DNA from: Acytostelium subglobosum LB1
Lineage: Eukaryota > Evosea > Eumycetozoa > Acytosteliales > Acytosteliaceae
Reading direction: 5' to 3'
Length of the DNA: 64,000 nucleotides
NCBI RefSeq assembly: GCF_000787575.1
Contig: NW_012236519.1
Location: 124,001 to 188,000, forward strand
This document shows, one piece after another, positions 36,952 through 49,791 of this stretch (its first letter is position 1; each line of letters starts with the position of its first letter). The notes below the pieces were generated by a model. That model was not told the DNA's origin. It made no database searches and saw only the letters and a program-made list of their open reading frames with translations. The translations under genes were made by a program, and so were the position numbers.

Positions 36952-37363
36952 ATTGTGTATTATTATTATTCCAAAATAAGATTAAGATAAGATGTGTGAA
37001 CAATGCATTCGACTGCTGTTTTGATAGTGATCAAACACTGCCATGATGGTCAAAAAGTTGCCAAAAATATCTAGATAAAAATTTATTTATTTATTATTTT
37101 TTATTATATATATTTGATTATTATTATTTTGGATTAATGAGGTCAGATAAATATGTTATTAAACCTTAAGAATAACTAAAACATTCATTCTGTGTCTTTG
37201 ATTCTGGAACAAAGTGCAAATCAATCAAAACTGAAGGGACCCATGGGACACAAAAATGGAAGTGGCGTGGACTATGCCACCACGATCTCAAACCAATTTA
37301 ATGTGTCATCCCCGAACGAAGGTCAGACAGATAGACAGATATACAGATATACAGATATATAAA
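36952..37363. other. Divergent promoter region
   Basis: AT-rich stretch (36960-37150) between the aminotransferase and the carboxypeptidase, then CAGATA-type repeats (37323-37360) right before the carboxypeptidase ATG. An in-frame upstream ATG at 37256 would add 36 unlikely residues ahead of the signal peptide. Confidence 0.55.
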
Positions 37364-38788
37364 ATGTTAAGATTACAACATATTGTACTATTAGTGGCAA
37401 CATTGATGATGATGGTGTTGATGCCCATCACACTTACACAGGCATCATCAGTAAACGAACTCCGATTCTTGCCAACATATGACAAGGACATCAAGGGCCA
37501 ATACACTGGCTACTTGACCGTGGGCACATCTAAGCACTACTTCTTCTGGTTTATCGAGTCGCGCAACAACCCATCAAGCGACCCCGTCGCACTCTTCCTC
37601 AATGGTGGACCCGGCTGCAGCAGCATGCTGGGCGCACTCACCGAGAACGGCCCCTTCACCGTCATGAAGGACACCACCGGTGCCAGCGGCCACGACAAGT
37701 TCTTCGTCGTCGAGAACCCATACACGTGGGCCAATGTCGCCAGCATGCTCTATCTCGAGTCGCCCGCCGGCGTCGGTTTCTCATACAACACCGACGGCAA
37801 CTACACCACTGGCGACTTCCAGACCGCGTCCGACAACATGGCTGCGCTCCAAGAGTTCTTCACACTGTTCCCCGAGTTCCGCGCCAACGACCTGTACATC
37901 GCTGGTGAGTCATACGCCGGCCACTACGTGCCCCAGCTCGCCGGTCTCATCGTGAGCCAGCAGCCATCGATCGGTCTCAACCTGCGCGGTGTCATGGTGG
38001 GCAACCCATCGTTCAACTTCACCGTTGACGCACAGTTCTACCCAACATTCATGGCGTTCCACGCATTGCTCAGCTACAACGACTACATGAACATGTCGTC
38101 CATCTGTGGCGGCGTCTTCTACCCTGCGTCATCCGAGTGCCAGGCTGTTCAGAACGAGCTGTTCAACGCCTTCAACCTGATCAACCCATACGACATCTAC
38201 GAGCCATGCGTTGGCGAGGGACCAGCCTCGGGCGGCTCCTGCTTCACCACCGAGACCGCGCTGCTGGGCAGCTCGCGTCACACCGTCCGCTCATCGCAGG
38301 TGTTCATCCCATGTCTGGACGAGAGTGCCATCGAGGGCTACCTTAACCGCGAGGACGTGCAGAAGGCGCTGGGCGTGGAGTCGCACACTGTGCCTTCGGG
38401 CCAATGGCAACCATGCTCGCCAATCATCAACTACACACAGATCGTCGAGGATATCCCTCAGATGTATCAATTGTTGATCCACAATGGTCTTCAGGTGCTC
38501 GTGTTCTCTGGTGATGTCGACAGTTGTGTTCCATACCTTGGTACATCGCAGGCGGTCGCTCAGCTTGGCTACCCAGTGTCATCGGCGTGGCGTCCATGGA
38601 TCTTGGTGGACGATCAGAAGTACCAACAGGTTGCTGGCTACGTCGTCTCCTACTCAACAGCCTCTGTCAACAGTGCTGCCACTCTATCATTTGCCACCGT
38701 CAAGGGTGCTGGCCACATGGTTAGCTCTTACAAGCCTGCTCAAGCTCTAGCACTCTTCACTCGCTTCGTCACTGGAACACCATTTTGA
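37364..38788 (+). CDS. Secreted/lysosomal serine carboxypeptidase (S10 family)
   Basis: Seen: intron-less, 474 residues. I chose the start at 37364 because it opens directly on a signal peptide (MLRLQHIVLLVATLMMMVL); an in-frame ATG 108 nt upstream would bury it. The catalytic triad is Ser183 in GESYAGHYV, Asp384 in FSGDVDSCVPY and His451 in GAGHMV. The oxyanion segment NGGPGCSS and the ESPAGVGFSY stretch are present. Known: S10 enzymes remove C-terminal residues at acid pH in lysosomes or outside the cell. Inferred: digestion of ingested bacterial protein. Several N-x-S/T sites suggest glycosylation. A strong hairpin follows the stop codon. Confidence 0.95.
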   Translation: MLRLQHIVLLVATLMMMVLMPITLTQASSVNELRFLPTYDKDIKGQYTGYLTVGTSKHYFFWFIESRNNPSSDPVALFLNGGPGCSSMLGALTENGPFTVMKDTTGASGHDKFFVVENPYTWANVASMLYLESPAGVGFSYNTDGNYTTGDFQTASDNMAALQEFFTLFPEFRANDLYIAGESYAGHYVPQLAGLIVSQQPSIGLNLRGVMVGNPSFNFTVDAQFYPTFMAFHALLSYNDYMNMSSICGGVFYPASSECQAVQNELFNAFNLINPYDIYEPCVGEGPASGGSCFTTETALLGSSRHTVRSSQVFIPCLDESAIEGYLNREDVQKALGVESHTVPSGQWQPCSPIINYTQIVEDIPQMYQLLIHNGLQVLVFSGDVDSCVPYLGTSQAVAQLGYPVSSAWRPWILVDDQKYQQVAGYVVSYSTASVNSAATLSFATVKGAGHMVSSYKPAQALALFTRFVTGTPF

Positions 38789-39475
38789 ACTTCCCATCCC
38801 ATCAATCACCACCACAATGGCATTCAGTCAGTCAACTAGACTGACTGACTTTAAGTTCATTGCTTTCGCTATCTAGCGACACAATTGTACCAAACTCCAT
38901 CGTAAGTCGACATTAGTAATACATTGTACCGAATTCACTTTGGAATTATCTGTTTGTTTATGTGTGTGTTGTGTTTGTATCTGTGTGTGCTCAAGAGTGA
39001 ATGAAAGAATGGAATGGATGGATGGTGGTGTGTTGTGTTTGATGCGATGCGATTGAGTAGTGTGGTCGATGTAGAGGGGTGTGTTGTGGTGTTGGATACT
39101 TAAAAGGCACATGTAGATTGACGTGTTATACCTTTATAAGGTAAGATTTAAATAACAACACCAGAGTAAGTAAAGTAAAGTGGGTGGTGATTGGATTGGA
39201 TTGGAGTTGTAGGTGGTGTGTGAGTGTCATACTGACATCTCTGTCTTTATTGAGTGTCTCATTGACAATGAAGGAGTGTGAATGACAATTCAAACAGATA
39301 CAGATACAGATACACTGGTACAGATAAAGATACAGTCACTTAGATAGAGATAACATATTATTATTATTATCATTATCATTATTTATTATTATTATTATTT
39401 GGAAAGATTATTCATTGAAGAGTCAGAGAAGTAGTAAAAAGGATATAGACTTGGACATAGACAATTAGAGAAGAG
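38789..39475. other. Intergenic: carboxypeptidase 3' end and PLD leader
   Basis: Contains a hairpin at 38824..38848, three CAGATA units at 39295..39312 with looser copies after them, ATT repeats at 39357-39405 and a purine-rich leader. The minus-strand frame at 38873-39112 is low-complexity; no gene seen. Confidence 0.55.
38824..38848 (+). terminator. Hairpin after the carboxypeptidase stop codon
   Basis: TCAGTCAGTC and GACTGACTGA form a perfect 10-bp stem with loop AACTA, starting 36 nt after the stop. It could aid 3' end formation or mRNA stability. Confidence 0.45.
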
Positions 39476-42400
39476 ATGTCCACACAGGAGGACCAATCAG
39501 TTCATTCACATTTACATCAGTTTAAGGATGCCGAAAGCTCAAAGATGTCAAATATGAGCGTGGCAACCGAGAATAGACCAATCCAAGAGTTTACTCATAT
39601 GGATGATAATTACAAGCCATTCAAGTCATCAGGTGCACATGCAGATGCTATGCACTCAAACAATGTACAGTCGACCACATCCAGCAACAATGGTACTGCA
39701 TTCTCCGAGATGACACAGAGTGGCAAAGCAAAGAAGAGAGCATCATTGAAGGATAAGATTTGGAGTCCAATACTAAGTACAAGAGTTCCATCAGCGCCGG
39801 GACCAGAGGAGTTTACCTACGTCAATGGCACGCCAGTCATTGTCGCTCCAGAGATTACCCGACCAACGACCACGAGCACTACGACAACCACCTCCTCAAC
39901 GGCCGCCCCAATGTCGATGGCCGGTGGCATGGCTGCGGCAACCATGAACAACAGACAAGGCAGACCTGCCTCATCCGCCATGGTCCAACCATCTCCGATG
40001 AATCCACACAAGATGAAGGGATATTATGGAATGCAATCCATGATCATGAAGGAGAACAACCCAAACACATCTGATGAGCAGATCCTTCAAGGTATCCGTT
40101 GTTGGCAGAACGACGCCAGGCAATATCTTAACAGTGGACAAGGTCATCTTTCCAAAGAGATGGAGCATATCTTGATTTGTGAGACATATTGTAAGTCACC
40201 ACTCTTCATACCTTGCGTGTTGGAACATTGGATATACTGACCAATCATTCTTTNCCATCAATCATAGTCAACTCCAATGAGCTCAACCTACTCTATAGAG
40301 ACTTTACAACATTCTCCAATGGATCGGATATTATGAACAAAGAAGGAGTTCCAGAACTTCCTCACAGTGTTCAAGGACAACTCTGCATTGACAATCTCTT
40401 TGTTGAATGCCATTGATCAGTATGTATACCAACTTGCCCCACTTTCATACTCCAGCACTTAACAACTAACACATACATACACAACAATCAGGAATGGAGA
40501 TGGAGACATTGCTTTCCCAGAGTTTGCCTATGCCCTGTCTGTGATGACCAGAGGTTCAAACAAAGAGAAACTAAGATGTATGTTTCCTTTCCACGTTGTC
40601 CACACTTTAATTATCCTTCTAACATACTGACTCCTCAATCAATCAATCAGTCACCTTCCAAATATGTGACTTCAACAAGGACAAAGCTGTGTCGAGAGAC
40701 GAGGTCTACCAGGTTGTTTCCACCATTAGCAAGTTGTTTAGCAACATGCCATTCTCCAAAGGTCGTTTCACCTCACCTCATGAGGTGATTTCTTCGGTGT
40801 ATGGTGGTGGACTGACACTCAATGGTTCAGGATACCTCAACGAGAAGAATGAGTTGAGCATGGAGGAGTTCATGGAGAGAGGTGTCCTGGATCCCGATCT
40901 GCCACGTTGCTTTGGCATGTTTGACTTCTTCTACTACAGGTTCGTCCTTCCCTTTGATGAGATGTTCAAAGATGACCAAGTCAACATCTCTGGAATGGTC
41001 ACAAAGATCAAGAAGCAGACAGTGCTGGGCATCACATCGGCACATCATAGACGTCTAAAGATAAAGGATGGATTCCTTATTGTGTATAGACACAGTATGG
41101 ATGGCAAGTTCAAGAAGGCAAAGCGATCGATACTGCTCCCCGGCTCGACGGTCAAGACCATCCTGGACGTCAAGAAGAAGAAGTTGTTCAGCAGCTCCTA
41201 CAACCAGCTCTACGGCTTCAAGTTTACCAGTGGAGAGTATCAGCGCTACTTCTTTGTCAAGAATGAGCAGGAGTGCAACGACTGGGTCAACGCAATCCGC
41301 CACTACACACACCTTGGCTACCGATTCCAATCGTTCGCTCATATCCGTCCCAACAACGAGTGTCAGTGGTTCATCAATGGATGCAACTACTATAAGGATC
41401 TGGCGCACTGTCTTGAGCGTGCGCAACACGAGGTGTTCATCACTGGTTGGTGGGTGTGGCCGTACGTCATGCTGGACAGGACTACGCCGGAGCTGATGGA
41501 GGAGAGTCGTCTGGACCGTGTACTTACACGATGTGCCAAACGAGGAGTCAAGGTACACATCCTGATGTGGAACGAGACGAACCTGGGCATCCAGCTGGCC
41601 ACCAAGCATTCTTCCAAGTGGTTCCAAAGCTGCCATCCCAACATTACGGTCATTCGCCATCCCAAGATCTACCCACTCTCCTGGTCGCATCACCAGAAGT
41701 GTGTTGTCATTGATCAGGCCATCGGATTCGTCGGTGGTGTCGATATTGCCTTCATGCGTTATGAAGTGGATCATTTCCCTCTGACTGACCTCGACAGCGC
41801 TGTGTTCCCAGGCAAGGACTATGGTAACATTTGCTCGCAGGTCACACGTACTGGAGACCCACACGTCGATCAACTTGATCGCCACAACTTCCCAAGAATG
41901 CCATGGCACGATGTCCATGTCAAGATTGTAGGACCTTCCGCACGAGACCTTGGCTATAACTTTATCCAGCGATGGAACCATGCCATGAACGCCAGTCGCA
42001 GCAACATGTCCAAGGACGTCTTGATGCCAAAGAACTACTTCACAGAGGATAAGGAGGAGGTGCACAAGACTAGCCACTTCAAGAACTTCTACTCCAACAT
42101 CAACAGGAACTTCAAGCATCTGTCTGGCTATGGCCAGCAGCGTAGGACAGAGTATGTGATGCCGGCCGCCAATCCAAAGATCCGTGCATATGCAGCTCGT
42201 CAGGCCAAACAGTACAACAACACAATAGACAACACAATTGGCAATGATGGCGTTCAGATTGCTGACCTATCCAGCGANCCCCCATCGTCGAGCAAGCCGT
42301 CCAGGACGACATTGCCACCGACCCAACCATCTCTGATCAGCTGCCATCCTCCTCGCAGAAAACATCTGATGGCTGTGTGGTCCAAGTGCTCAGATCGGCC

Positions 42401-43348
42401 AGCATGTGGTCGGTTGGCACAGACACTGAGGACTCTTGCTACAAGGCCTACCTCATGACCATCAAGACAGCCAGACACTTTATCTATATACAGAACTTGT
42501 TCTTTGTGTCATCATGTGGAGCCAAGCTCCCCAAGAACAGGATTGCCCTCGCTATCCTACAGCGAGTGCGCCAGGCCATCCTTACCAACAGCAACTTCAA
42601 GGTGATCATCCTCACCAACATGAACCCTGGTGGAGACATCAATGATGTAGCCTCACGTGTAGTCATTGGCTGGACGCAAAAGACGATCAATCGCGGTGGC
42701 CAGTCCATCCTGGAGCTGCTGCACGCCGAGTTCCCAGACGCCGACCTTTCTAGATACTTTGGCATTTTCTCGTTGAGGAAGTGGGAGCAGTGCTTCGACA
42801 GGGTCTTCACCGAGCAGATCTACATCCACTCCAAGGTGCTGATTGCAGACGACCGTGTGGCCATCATTGGCAGCTGCAACATCAACGATCGTTCAATGAT
42901 GGGCGTGCGTGACTCTGAGCTCGCGGCACATGTCTCTGACTCCGCCCTCGTGGAGTCCAGGATGAATGGACAGCGCTACATGGCCGGTCCCTTTGCCCAG
43001 ACACTGCGCATGAACTTGTGGAAGATCCATTTGGGCATGGACAACACCGACGCCGTCCTTGACCCAATCGAAGCGTTCAATACTGTGTGGAAGAACACTG
43101 CCAGGGACAACACCAAGCTGTTCAAGGATGCCTTTGGCGACAAGATACCCGAGAACCAAACAGTGTTGCCAGACATCAATGTGCCACCGACCAAGTTCTT
43201 TGCCAGGAATGAAAGAATTGATCAGATCCTGAATCAAGTTCGTGGCTTCATTGTAGAGTATCCACTAGATATGTACAAGGACAGTGATCTCTTGACGACC
43301 AACAGGTTCACTCCAGAGCACTATGTGAACACTTCAGTATTTATTTAA
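39476..43348 (+). CDS. Phospholipase D with EF-hands and PH domain
   Basis: Seen: exons 39476..40190, 40268..40419, 40492..40577 and 40651..43348, about 1216 residues. A Ser/Thr-rich N-terminus is followed by an EF-hand set at about 240-330 (one perfect loop is DQNGDGDIAFPEF), a PH domain at about 431-538, and two HKD motifs, HHQKCVVID near 663 and IHSKVLIADDRVAIIGS near 1043. Known: PLDs of this type cleave phosphatidylcholine to phosphatidic acid at membranes. Two frame slips look like assembly errors: an extra G at 40345-40346 inside an EF-hand loop (the neighbouring frame restores KEEFQNFL), and an N at 42278 in a C run, after which the frame moves and resumes with IVEQAVQDDIATDP. Another N (40254) is in intron 1. 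Confidence 0.93.
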
Positions 43349-44078
43349 ATATAATAAAAATAATATAATATAAGTATATTCCAGATATTTTCATTTAGGA
43401 AATCCGGGTTGTTTGATTGATTGATTGATTGGTTCGTTGATTGATTGAATGCATGAATTGTGGCGCTCAAATTATCTCAGTTGTTGGGGCATCTGTTGAA
43501 AGTGTATACTTTCTGTTTGGTGTTGTTGTTGGGGCTCCAATGTCTCACCTCCCATTCATCCCTTATCAATCAGTCAGGTCTTCCCTTCTCCACTACCATC
43601 ACATCAAACAATCATTAAACACATTCAAACAAACACACACACCCATGATTATAAGTATCAACAACAAACATATACCAACCCCTCAACTATAAGGGCAGCA
43701 GCAACATCATCCTCCACATATCATACTACATATACGCAGCCAACAACACACTCTAACATATATATATACATACACACACATATATATATATTAATTATCT
43801 GATGTACTAGCACTCATCATCATCAACAACAACATAGACTAATTAATCAATCAAACAAATCAATCAATCAATCACTCACTCTCTCTGTCTCCGTGTCATA
43901 CTTCCTCCAAACTATCTATCTTCCTTTGACACGACAAGTTAACTCCAACTCAACTCAACTTAACAACAAACCATCAACAACAGCATTCAATCAAACAATC
44001 AATCATTGGACTGATCATCAAATCAAAGACACTGGACTAGATTATAATAGAGATAGTCAAGGGATACAACAACATTGG
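43349..44078. other. PLD 3' end and kinase leader
   Basis: AATAAA at 43353..43358 follows the PLD stop by a few bases. Then come GATT repeats, TA-rich DNA (43760-43795) and CAAT/CATC leader repeats. In-frame sequence upstream of the chosen kinase start is repeat-derived. Confidence 0.55.
43353..43358 (+). terminator. Poly(A) signal AATAAA of the PLD gene
   Basis: Hexamer only five bases after the stop codon at 43348, followed by A/T-rich DNA. Confidence 0.5.
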
Positions 44079-47018
44079 ATGAACAGTGGCGGCACTGCCT
44101 CTGGCAACGGCGATGCCAATAATGGCGCCAGTGACTATGCTGCTGTAGCATCATCAGCAATGGCTGGAACAACTACAAACACACCACCAGCAGCACTGAT
44201 CAGAAGACGGTCAGCAAGTGACCTCGACCAGACATCAACTACCAAGCGCCCATTCCGATTCTATTGGGCCAACGATGAGCACATGTACTGGACACTATTG
44301 CTCGACTCTACAAACACAGGTAAGTTATGTTGGTTATGGATGGAGTATGGATTCGTCGCGACGACTAACTCAACCAACTCAATGTTGCCCATATGATGGA
44401 TAGTGCGTGATATAACTTTGGGACTACAATCCAAGGTACCAACAGGCTTGAACGTATATATATACAAGAGGACAAAGGGAAAGTTTGGCATTACAAAGGA
44501 CAGACGACTGTCCAATGAGGACAGCATATGGGAGATAGTGGACTCGCGGCGAGCCAACAATAAGTCTGAACCAAACTTTGTTCTCAAGAAGAAGAAAGCA
44601 TCGTCACTGAACATCGTCTCAGTGCATGCTAAGAAGCAGTCACATCATCATTCACATCACAATGATGGCGAACACAATCATAGTCACAACAACAATAACA
44701 ACAACAATATCACAGACTCGAGCGGTAGTGCTGCCAGCAGTACCACTCACACACCGCCAATGTACCAGTCGTCACCCGTCCAGCAGCGGCACAATGGTCT
44801 GCAGGCTTCACCTGCAGAGCTCGGTCCGCTACCCACGTCGTCGGGGGAGACGACAGACATTCGCCACCCACTTCCCCTTCACTCATCGCTCAGGTCTCCA
44901 GCCGTCAAAGCTTTCAAGGAGTTGGTACAAAGTCAACAACATGGTGGTAGTGGCAGTGGCAACAACAGTGGCAGCAACAGCCCACTCAACTCATCGCCTC
45001 AACAACAACACTCTCCATCAAAGACTAGGAACGCCCTTGCCAACAACCAGAGCAGTGGCGGGTCGCCAGTGACTGGACGTCCCAGCCCATTCAGCAAGCG
45101 CGCAGCAGCACTTGACAGCACATCATCTATGTCATCTGGCGCCAAGATCAAGAGCAACAACAAGGAGAAGGACGTGATGAGATTGATGCGATTCTACTTT
45201 GGTGACCTCAGCTCGATCAACTACGTCGATGCCACTGGCGGTCGATTCTTTACTCTGGCGCTCACCAAGGAGACGACAGCACGCGATGTCGGCATCTCAG
45301 TTGAACAGAAGTTGCAGTTGCCTCCCAGCTCAATCACAGTGTTCCTCATCCTTCCACTACAGTCCAACGGCTCAAAGATCGAGAGGATGCTTGGCGACGA
45401 CGAACTGATCATCGACATCAAGGACACGTGGGAGGACCCCGCGCAGACATTCTTCATCGTCAAGGAGGCCGATCAGAAGCCGCCAATCAACAAGCGACTA
45501 TCCAAACACATCACAGACCTCCAGCAGCACAACATCATTCCCAATGAGTGGCGACGAAGCACTGACTGCATCAGTCTGCGCTTTCCACCCTCGCCCGAGC
45601 AGAGTTGGAAGCGTCGCTCTATCCCCATATTCCTTCAGGTGTTGCCCGGCAATGGCAAGGCAGGCGTCGGCCCTTCGCCACTCGGCGGTGACGCAGATGC
45701 AAACAATGGCTCAGGCAACACAACACCAGGCGATGTTGTGCCCAAAGGCGACGACGATGGCGATGACGACGACAACTCTGGCATCGACATCAAGGCGCTG
45801 ATGGGATGGGCGCACCTCATCCCCTCGCAAGACCTCGAGTACATCAAGCGCATTGGGTCGGGCACCTACTCCAAGGTGTACAAAGGACGCTACAACGACA
45901 AGTTCGTGGCCATCAAGACACTGCGAGGCAACACGACCCCAGACCAGATTCAATCATTCCGCAAGGAATGCGACATACTCAGCACGATACGATCACCTCA
46001 CTTGATATCATTCTTTGGATCGTGCATTGAAGACAGTCAGCTGAGCATGGTGGTGGAGTACTGCAGTCGCGGCACACTACACAAGGTGCTCAACACCAGC
46101 TTCGACTTTGAATGGGACAAGTGGTTCCGCTGGATGATGCAGGTTGTGGAGGGCGCGCACTACCTTCACAATATGAACCCGCCAACTGTACACCGGGATC
46201 TCAAGACACTCAACATCCTCATTTCAGCCGAGTACAATGCCAAGCTGTGCGACTTTGGACTGACGCGCACCATGACAATGACCAACGTCAGCACGCTGGG
46301 CATGCTTCGTGGCACGATGGCGTACACCGCGCCAGAGATCTACGATGGCATGCTGTTCAACACCAAGTCAGACGTCTACTCGCTTGGCGTCATCATGTGG
46401 GAGTTGGTGCAACGATGCATCACAGGCGTCTATCAACGCCCTTTCCACGACTATCCAATCTCGATGGACATTCAGATCATCATTCTGACTTCAAAGAATA
46501 AGGTGAGACCAAAGATCATCGAGACATGTCCACAAGCACTGAGGAATCTGATAGTTCGATGTTGGGATCAAGTGCCAGAGGCGCGTCCAACAACCACAGC
46601 AATCTTGGCCGAGCTACATTCACTAAAGATGGCATATGATGAGAACAAACAATCATGGGACGACTTGAGAACCAAGACTGTCAAGCCACCATCAGTAACA
46701 TCACCAAAGAGAGCAGGAGCAGTAGTAGTGGACAGTAACAGTAACAACAACAACAATAATAATAATAGTAATCAATCAAATGTAAGCAATAGTAGTAGTA
46801 AATGTACAGACAAAGACAACAACAACAACAACAGTTTAGGAGATGGATCGACACAACATGTGGATGGTGCATCGTTACCACAACATCAACAACAACAACA
46901 ACAACAGCCAGTCGATGAGAATGATAACACAAACAATATCATGGATCGTGAAAGGAATGACGCGACCCCAGCAATCATGGACACTGTTGGTGTTCCAACA
47001 GCCATACTTACTGAGTGA
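44079..47018 (+). CDS. TKL-type protein kinase with Ras-association-like regions
   Basis: Seen: exons 44079..44319 and 44404..47018 give 951 residues; the start is the ATG after the last CAAT-rich leader sequence. Two ubiquitin-fold/RA-like segments are at about 60-150 ([17 protein letters not shown]) and 340-430 ([19 protein letters not shown]). The kinase domain is at about 552-812: [11 protein letters not shown] loop, VAIK lysine, HRDLKTLN catalytic loop near 677, [13 protein letters not shown]. The C-terminus is poly-Asn/Gln/Ser. Known: TKL kinases are greatly expanded in dictyostelids; Phg2 couples a Ras/Rap-binding region to a kinase. Inferred: a Ras- or Rap-regulated kinase, with Phg2-like function only a suggestion. 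A large Gly/Asp-rich linker precedes the kinase. Confidence 0.85.
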
Positions 47019-47049
47019 TCCATTGATCAACTTGGCTGGCTTGCTGACT

Positions 47050-47055
47050 AATAAA
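47050..47055 (+). terminator. Poly(A) signal AATAAA of the kinase gene
   Basis: Hexamer 31 nt after the kinase stop and 126 bp from the convergent kelch gene's stop. Confidence 0.6.
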
Positions 47056-47180
47056 CATCAAGGCTTCTGGCTTACACTTGTGAGCCATCACAACCCAAGT
47101 ATGTAAGGTATACTACAATGCCAACAACAAAGACATCAATGTTGTTGGACTCGGTTTAGTTTAATAATATTATATTACAA

Positions 47181-48667
47181 TTAGCTCAATGGGAGCAGAC
47201 TTGGGAATTGGAGGTTGAGACTCTCGAACTTCTTTTGCATCTGGAGACAATGCATCTTGTCCATGGCGATGCCACGCAGACCTCCAAAGATGTACATGTT
47301 TGAGCCAACAAGGTTGCCCGATCCCATATCTCTTGGGAACGGTGCATTCTCGGTCTCGATCTTTGTCCAGCTCATATTGACCGTGTCCAACATGAAAAGA
47401 TCATTGGTGAGCGTGTCGTCCTTGATCGATTGTCCTCCATACACAAAGAAGAATGGTCCAGCACTGAATCCAGCAGAGAACGTGCACACTGGTGCCGAAC
47501 CCTTCATGCTGACCTTGGTCCATCGGTTGACCAGCAGGTCGTAGATGTGGATGTCATTGTACTTGCTCTCCCATTGATATCCTGAGCCACCGCCAAACAA
47601 CAACAGCTTGTTATCGAATGCCACCAACTGATGTCCACACTTGGCTGGGGGCAAGTCACCTGTTGGTGCCAACTTTGTCCATGTGAGTGTGTCGGTGTTC
47701 AGACACATGAGGTCGTCGAGGAAGACCAGGTCGTTGTTGGGCTCTTTGTACATGCCGCCATAAACATACATGTGTCGATCAATCACAGCGGCAGCGTGAT
47801 TGGTGCGTGGCACGGGCACGTCGCCAACGGTGCCAACATAGTCCCATGTTTGAGCCATCGTGTCGTAGACGCACAGGTTGTAGTGCATCTGGAATCCATC
47901 GAATCCTCCAAACGTGAATATCTTGTGATCGATGGCTACGGCGGCATGTCTTGCAAACTTGGGCGGGACACCCCTTGTAAGCTGTATCCTCTCAAACTTG
48001 CTGGCCACCGTATCAAACCTATATATATCGTTGAACCTCTTCTCTGGCAACTCCTGTCCACCAATATAATAAATATGCTTTCCAATAGCAATACTCGAAT
48101 GTTGATATCTTGGTGATGGTTTCTCTCCCGTATACTTTATCTCTGTCCATTGTAGGCCATCTATGAGTTTGTAATTGTAAGTTAGTCACTCATTCATATA
48201 TCTTGAACATTATCATACATACTATCATTCTTTAACAGTGACACCTTCTTTGAGTAGTAGTTCTTCCAACTTGTGATGGGACGACGCTTGAACACTGGTG
48301 AGCTACTCCATTTCCTCTTGCAAATTGCCTTCCAAATGGTGTTCTCGCCACAGAACTTGTATAATGTACGATTGACCATCTGAACAGCCACCAGATCAGC
48401 TGGATCCAGATGTGATAGAATCCTCAGAGTGACCTCATTTGGTAATTCCAACATGTTGAGTTGATTATGAGTTTGAGTTTGTGATTGAGTTTGTTGTTGT
48501 TCGCATCTTTGGTATCCTATTAATTCTGGAAATGATGTTGTGGACTGGCATGACAAGTGTGATAATGATGGCTCAACCCATTTACTTGGCATCTGTATTG
48601 TTTGTCCGGACCATATATCCTTTGTTGTCCTGAACATAAAGTGATGATTACTTATACGATATTCCAT
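47181..48667 (-). CDS. F-box and kelch-repeat protein
   Basis: Seen: exons 48667..48223 and 48160..47181 give 474 residues. An F-box-like helix set is near residues 71-112 (LELPNEVTLRILSHLDPADL), followed by five to six kelch blades, each with the GG doublet and spaced Trp/Tyr (YYIGGQELPE, FTFGGFDGFQM, YVYGGMYKEPN, LLFGGGSG, FVYGGQS, YIFGGLRG). The start at 48667 follows a typical CAATCAAAC leader; an internal Met directly at the F-box is a possible alternative. Known: F-box/kelch proteins recruit targets to SCF ubiquitin ligases via the kelch propeller. Inferred: the same; target unknown. Confidence 0.88.
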
Positions 48668-49767
48668 ATTTGTTTGATTGATTGAATAAATATAATAATA
48701 ATAATATTAATGTACACTTATAAGTATTATTGATTGATTAATAATATAATATAATAATATATGATTGATGTTGGTAAAGTTTGGATTGGATGATGTGTAT
48801 TATTTGATTGGATCGTGATTTAAATTGGATTGAATGTATTTAATGACATATGACAAAATGGTTTGGTAGATTGAATGAATGAATGAATGAGTATGGCCGG
48901 CAGTTGTTCGTTGTTGATTGTCACTAACTCTCTCTCTCTCTTTCTTCTTATATATTTAAGTGTGATCACTGTGTGTGTCTTCTTTGTCCTCCTTTGGTAT
49001 GTGTTTATTACCAACCCACCCAAAGTATTTATAAACTGATCAACAGACAGGCCAGCCTAGCCTGGCAACAACTTTGATCAAGCTATAGACAACACCACCT
49101 TGATTGATTGATGAGGGTGGGAGTGTGGATTGTGTTTGTTTGTTTGTTGACAGGTTATGTGTGTGTTTGTTTGATTGTTTGTTCCTGTGTGTGTGTTAGT
49201 TGAGATGATGACAGCTGTTGGAGTGGGAAGTTGTGTGATTGAGAAGTTATGACAACACTTGTGGTCGTTGTGTGTCTGTCTGTTGGAAGTATATAATATA
49301 TGTGTATGTGTCGGGTTGACAGTAGGTTTGTTGGTTTTAAACTTGCTACTTTGAATGAATGAATGAATAATGCTACAACTACTACTGTAAATTAATATGT
49401 ATTTGACCTTATCTAAGTTAAACTTATATATAAGTTATAATGTGTATGTGAGATGGGAGGCTATTGGTTGAAGTAAATAATACATGGTGAGTTGGTGGAG
49501 CAACAGTAAGTTGATAAACAAATCAGAGTTGCTCCAATTCAAGAACAGCAATCACATGGATGCTTGCCCCCTATGCCCTTGACCCATATTGAAGCCCAAG
49601 CCCGAAGCCCCCAGGTGTCCGCACCAACAATGGTGGTGTTCAACTTCCTGCTTTGGTCATAGATGTCGGTTACCTGTGAGACCAAACACTCCCTCAAGCA
49701 CAAACACCCCTTTGTTGAAATTGAACTGGGTCGCCCAACAATGGTGATCTTAATCCCCTCTTTCAAA

Positions 49768-49791
49768 CACACACACACACACACACACACA
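49768..49791. repeat. CA dinucleotide microsatellite
   Basis: Twelve CA units in a row. Its reverse strand extends an 83-codon minus-strand frame with a Cys-Val repeat. Confidence 0.9.

Noticed and set aside
37256-37363. Upstream in-frame start for the carboxypeptidase
   Set aside because: It would put 36 repeat-derived residues ahead of a classic signal peptide.
49539-49790. 83-codon minus-strand frame ending in a Cys-rich stretch
   Set aside because: It starts in a CA microsatellite, has no splice partners or relatives I recognise, and contains an internal repeat; not enough to call.
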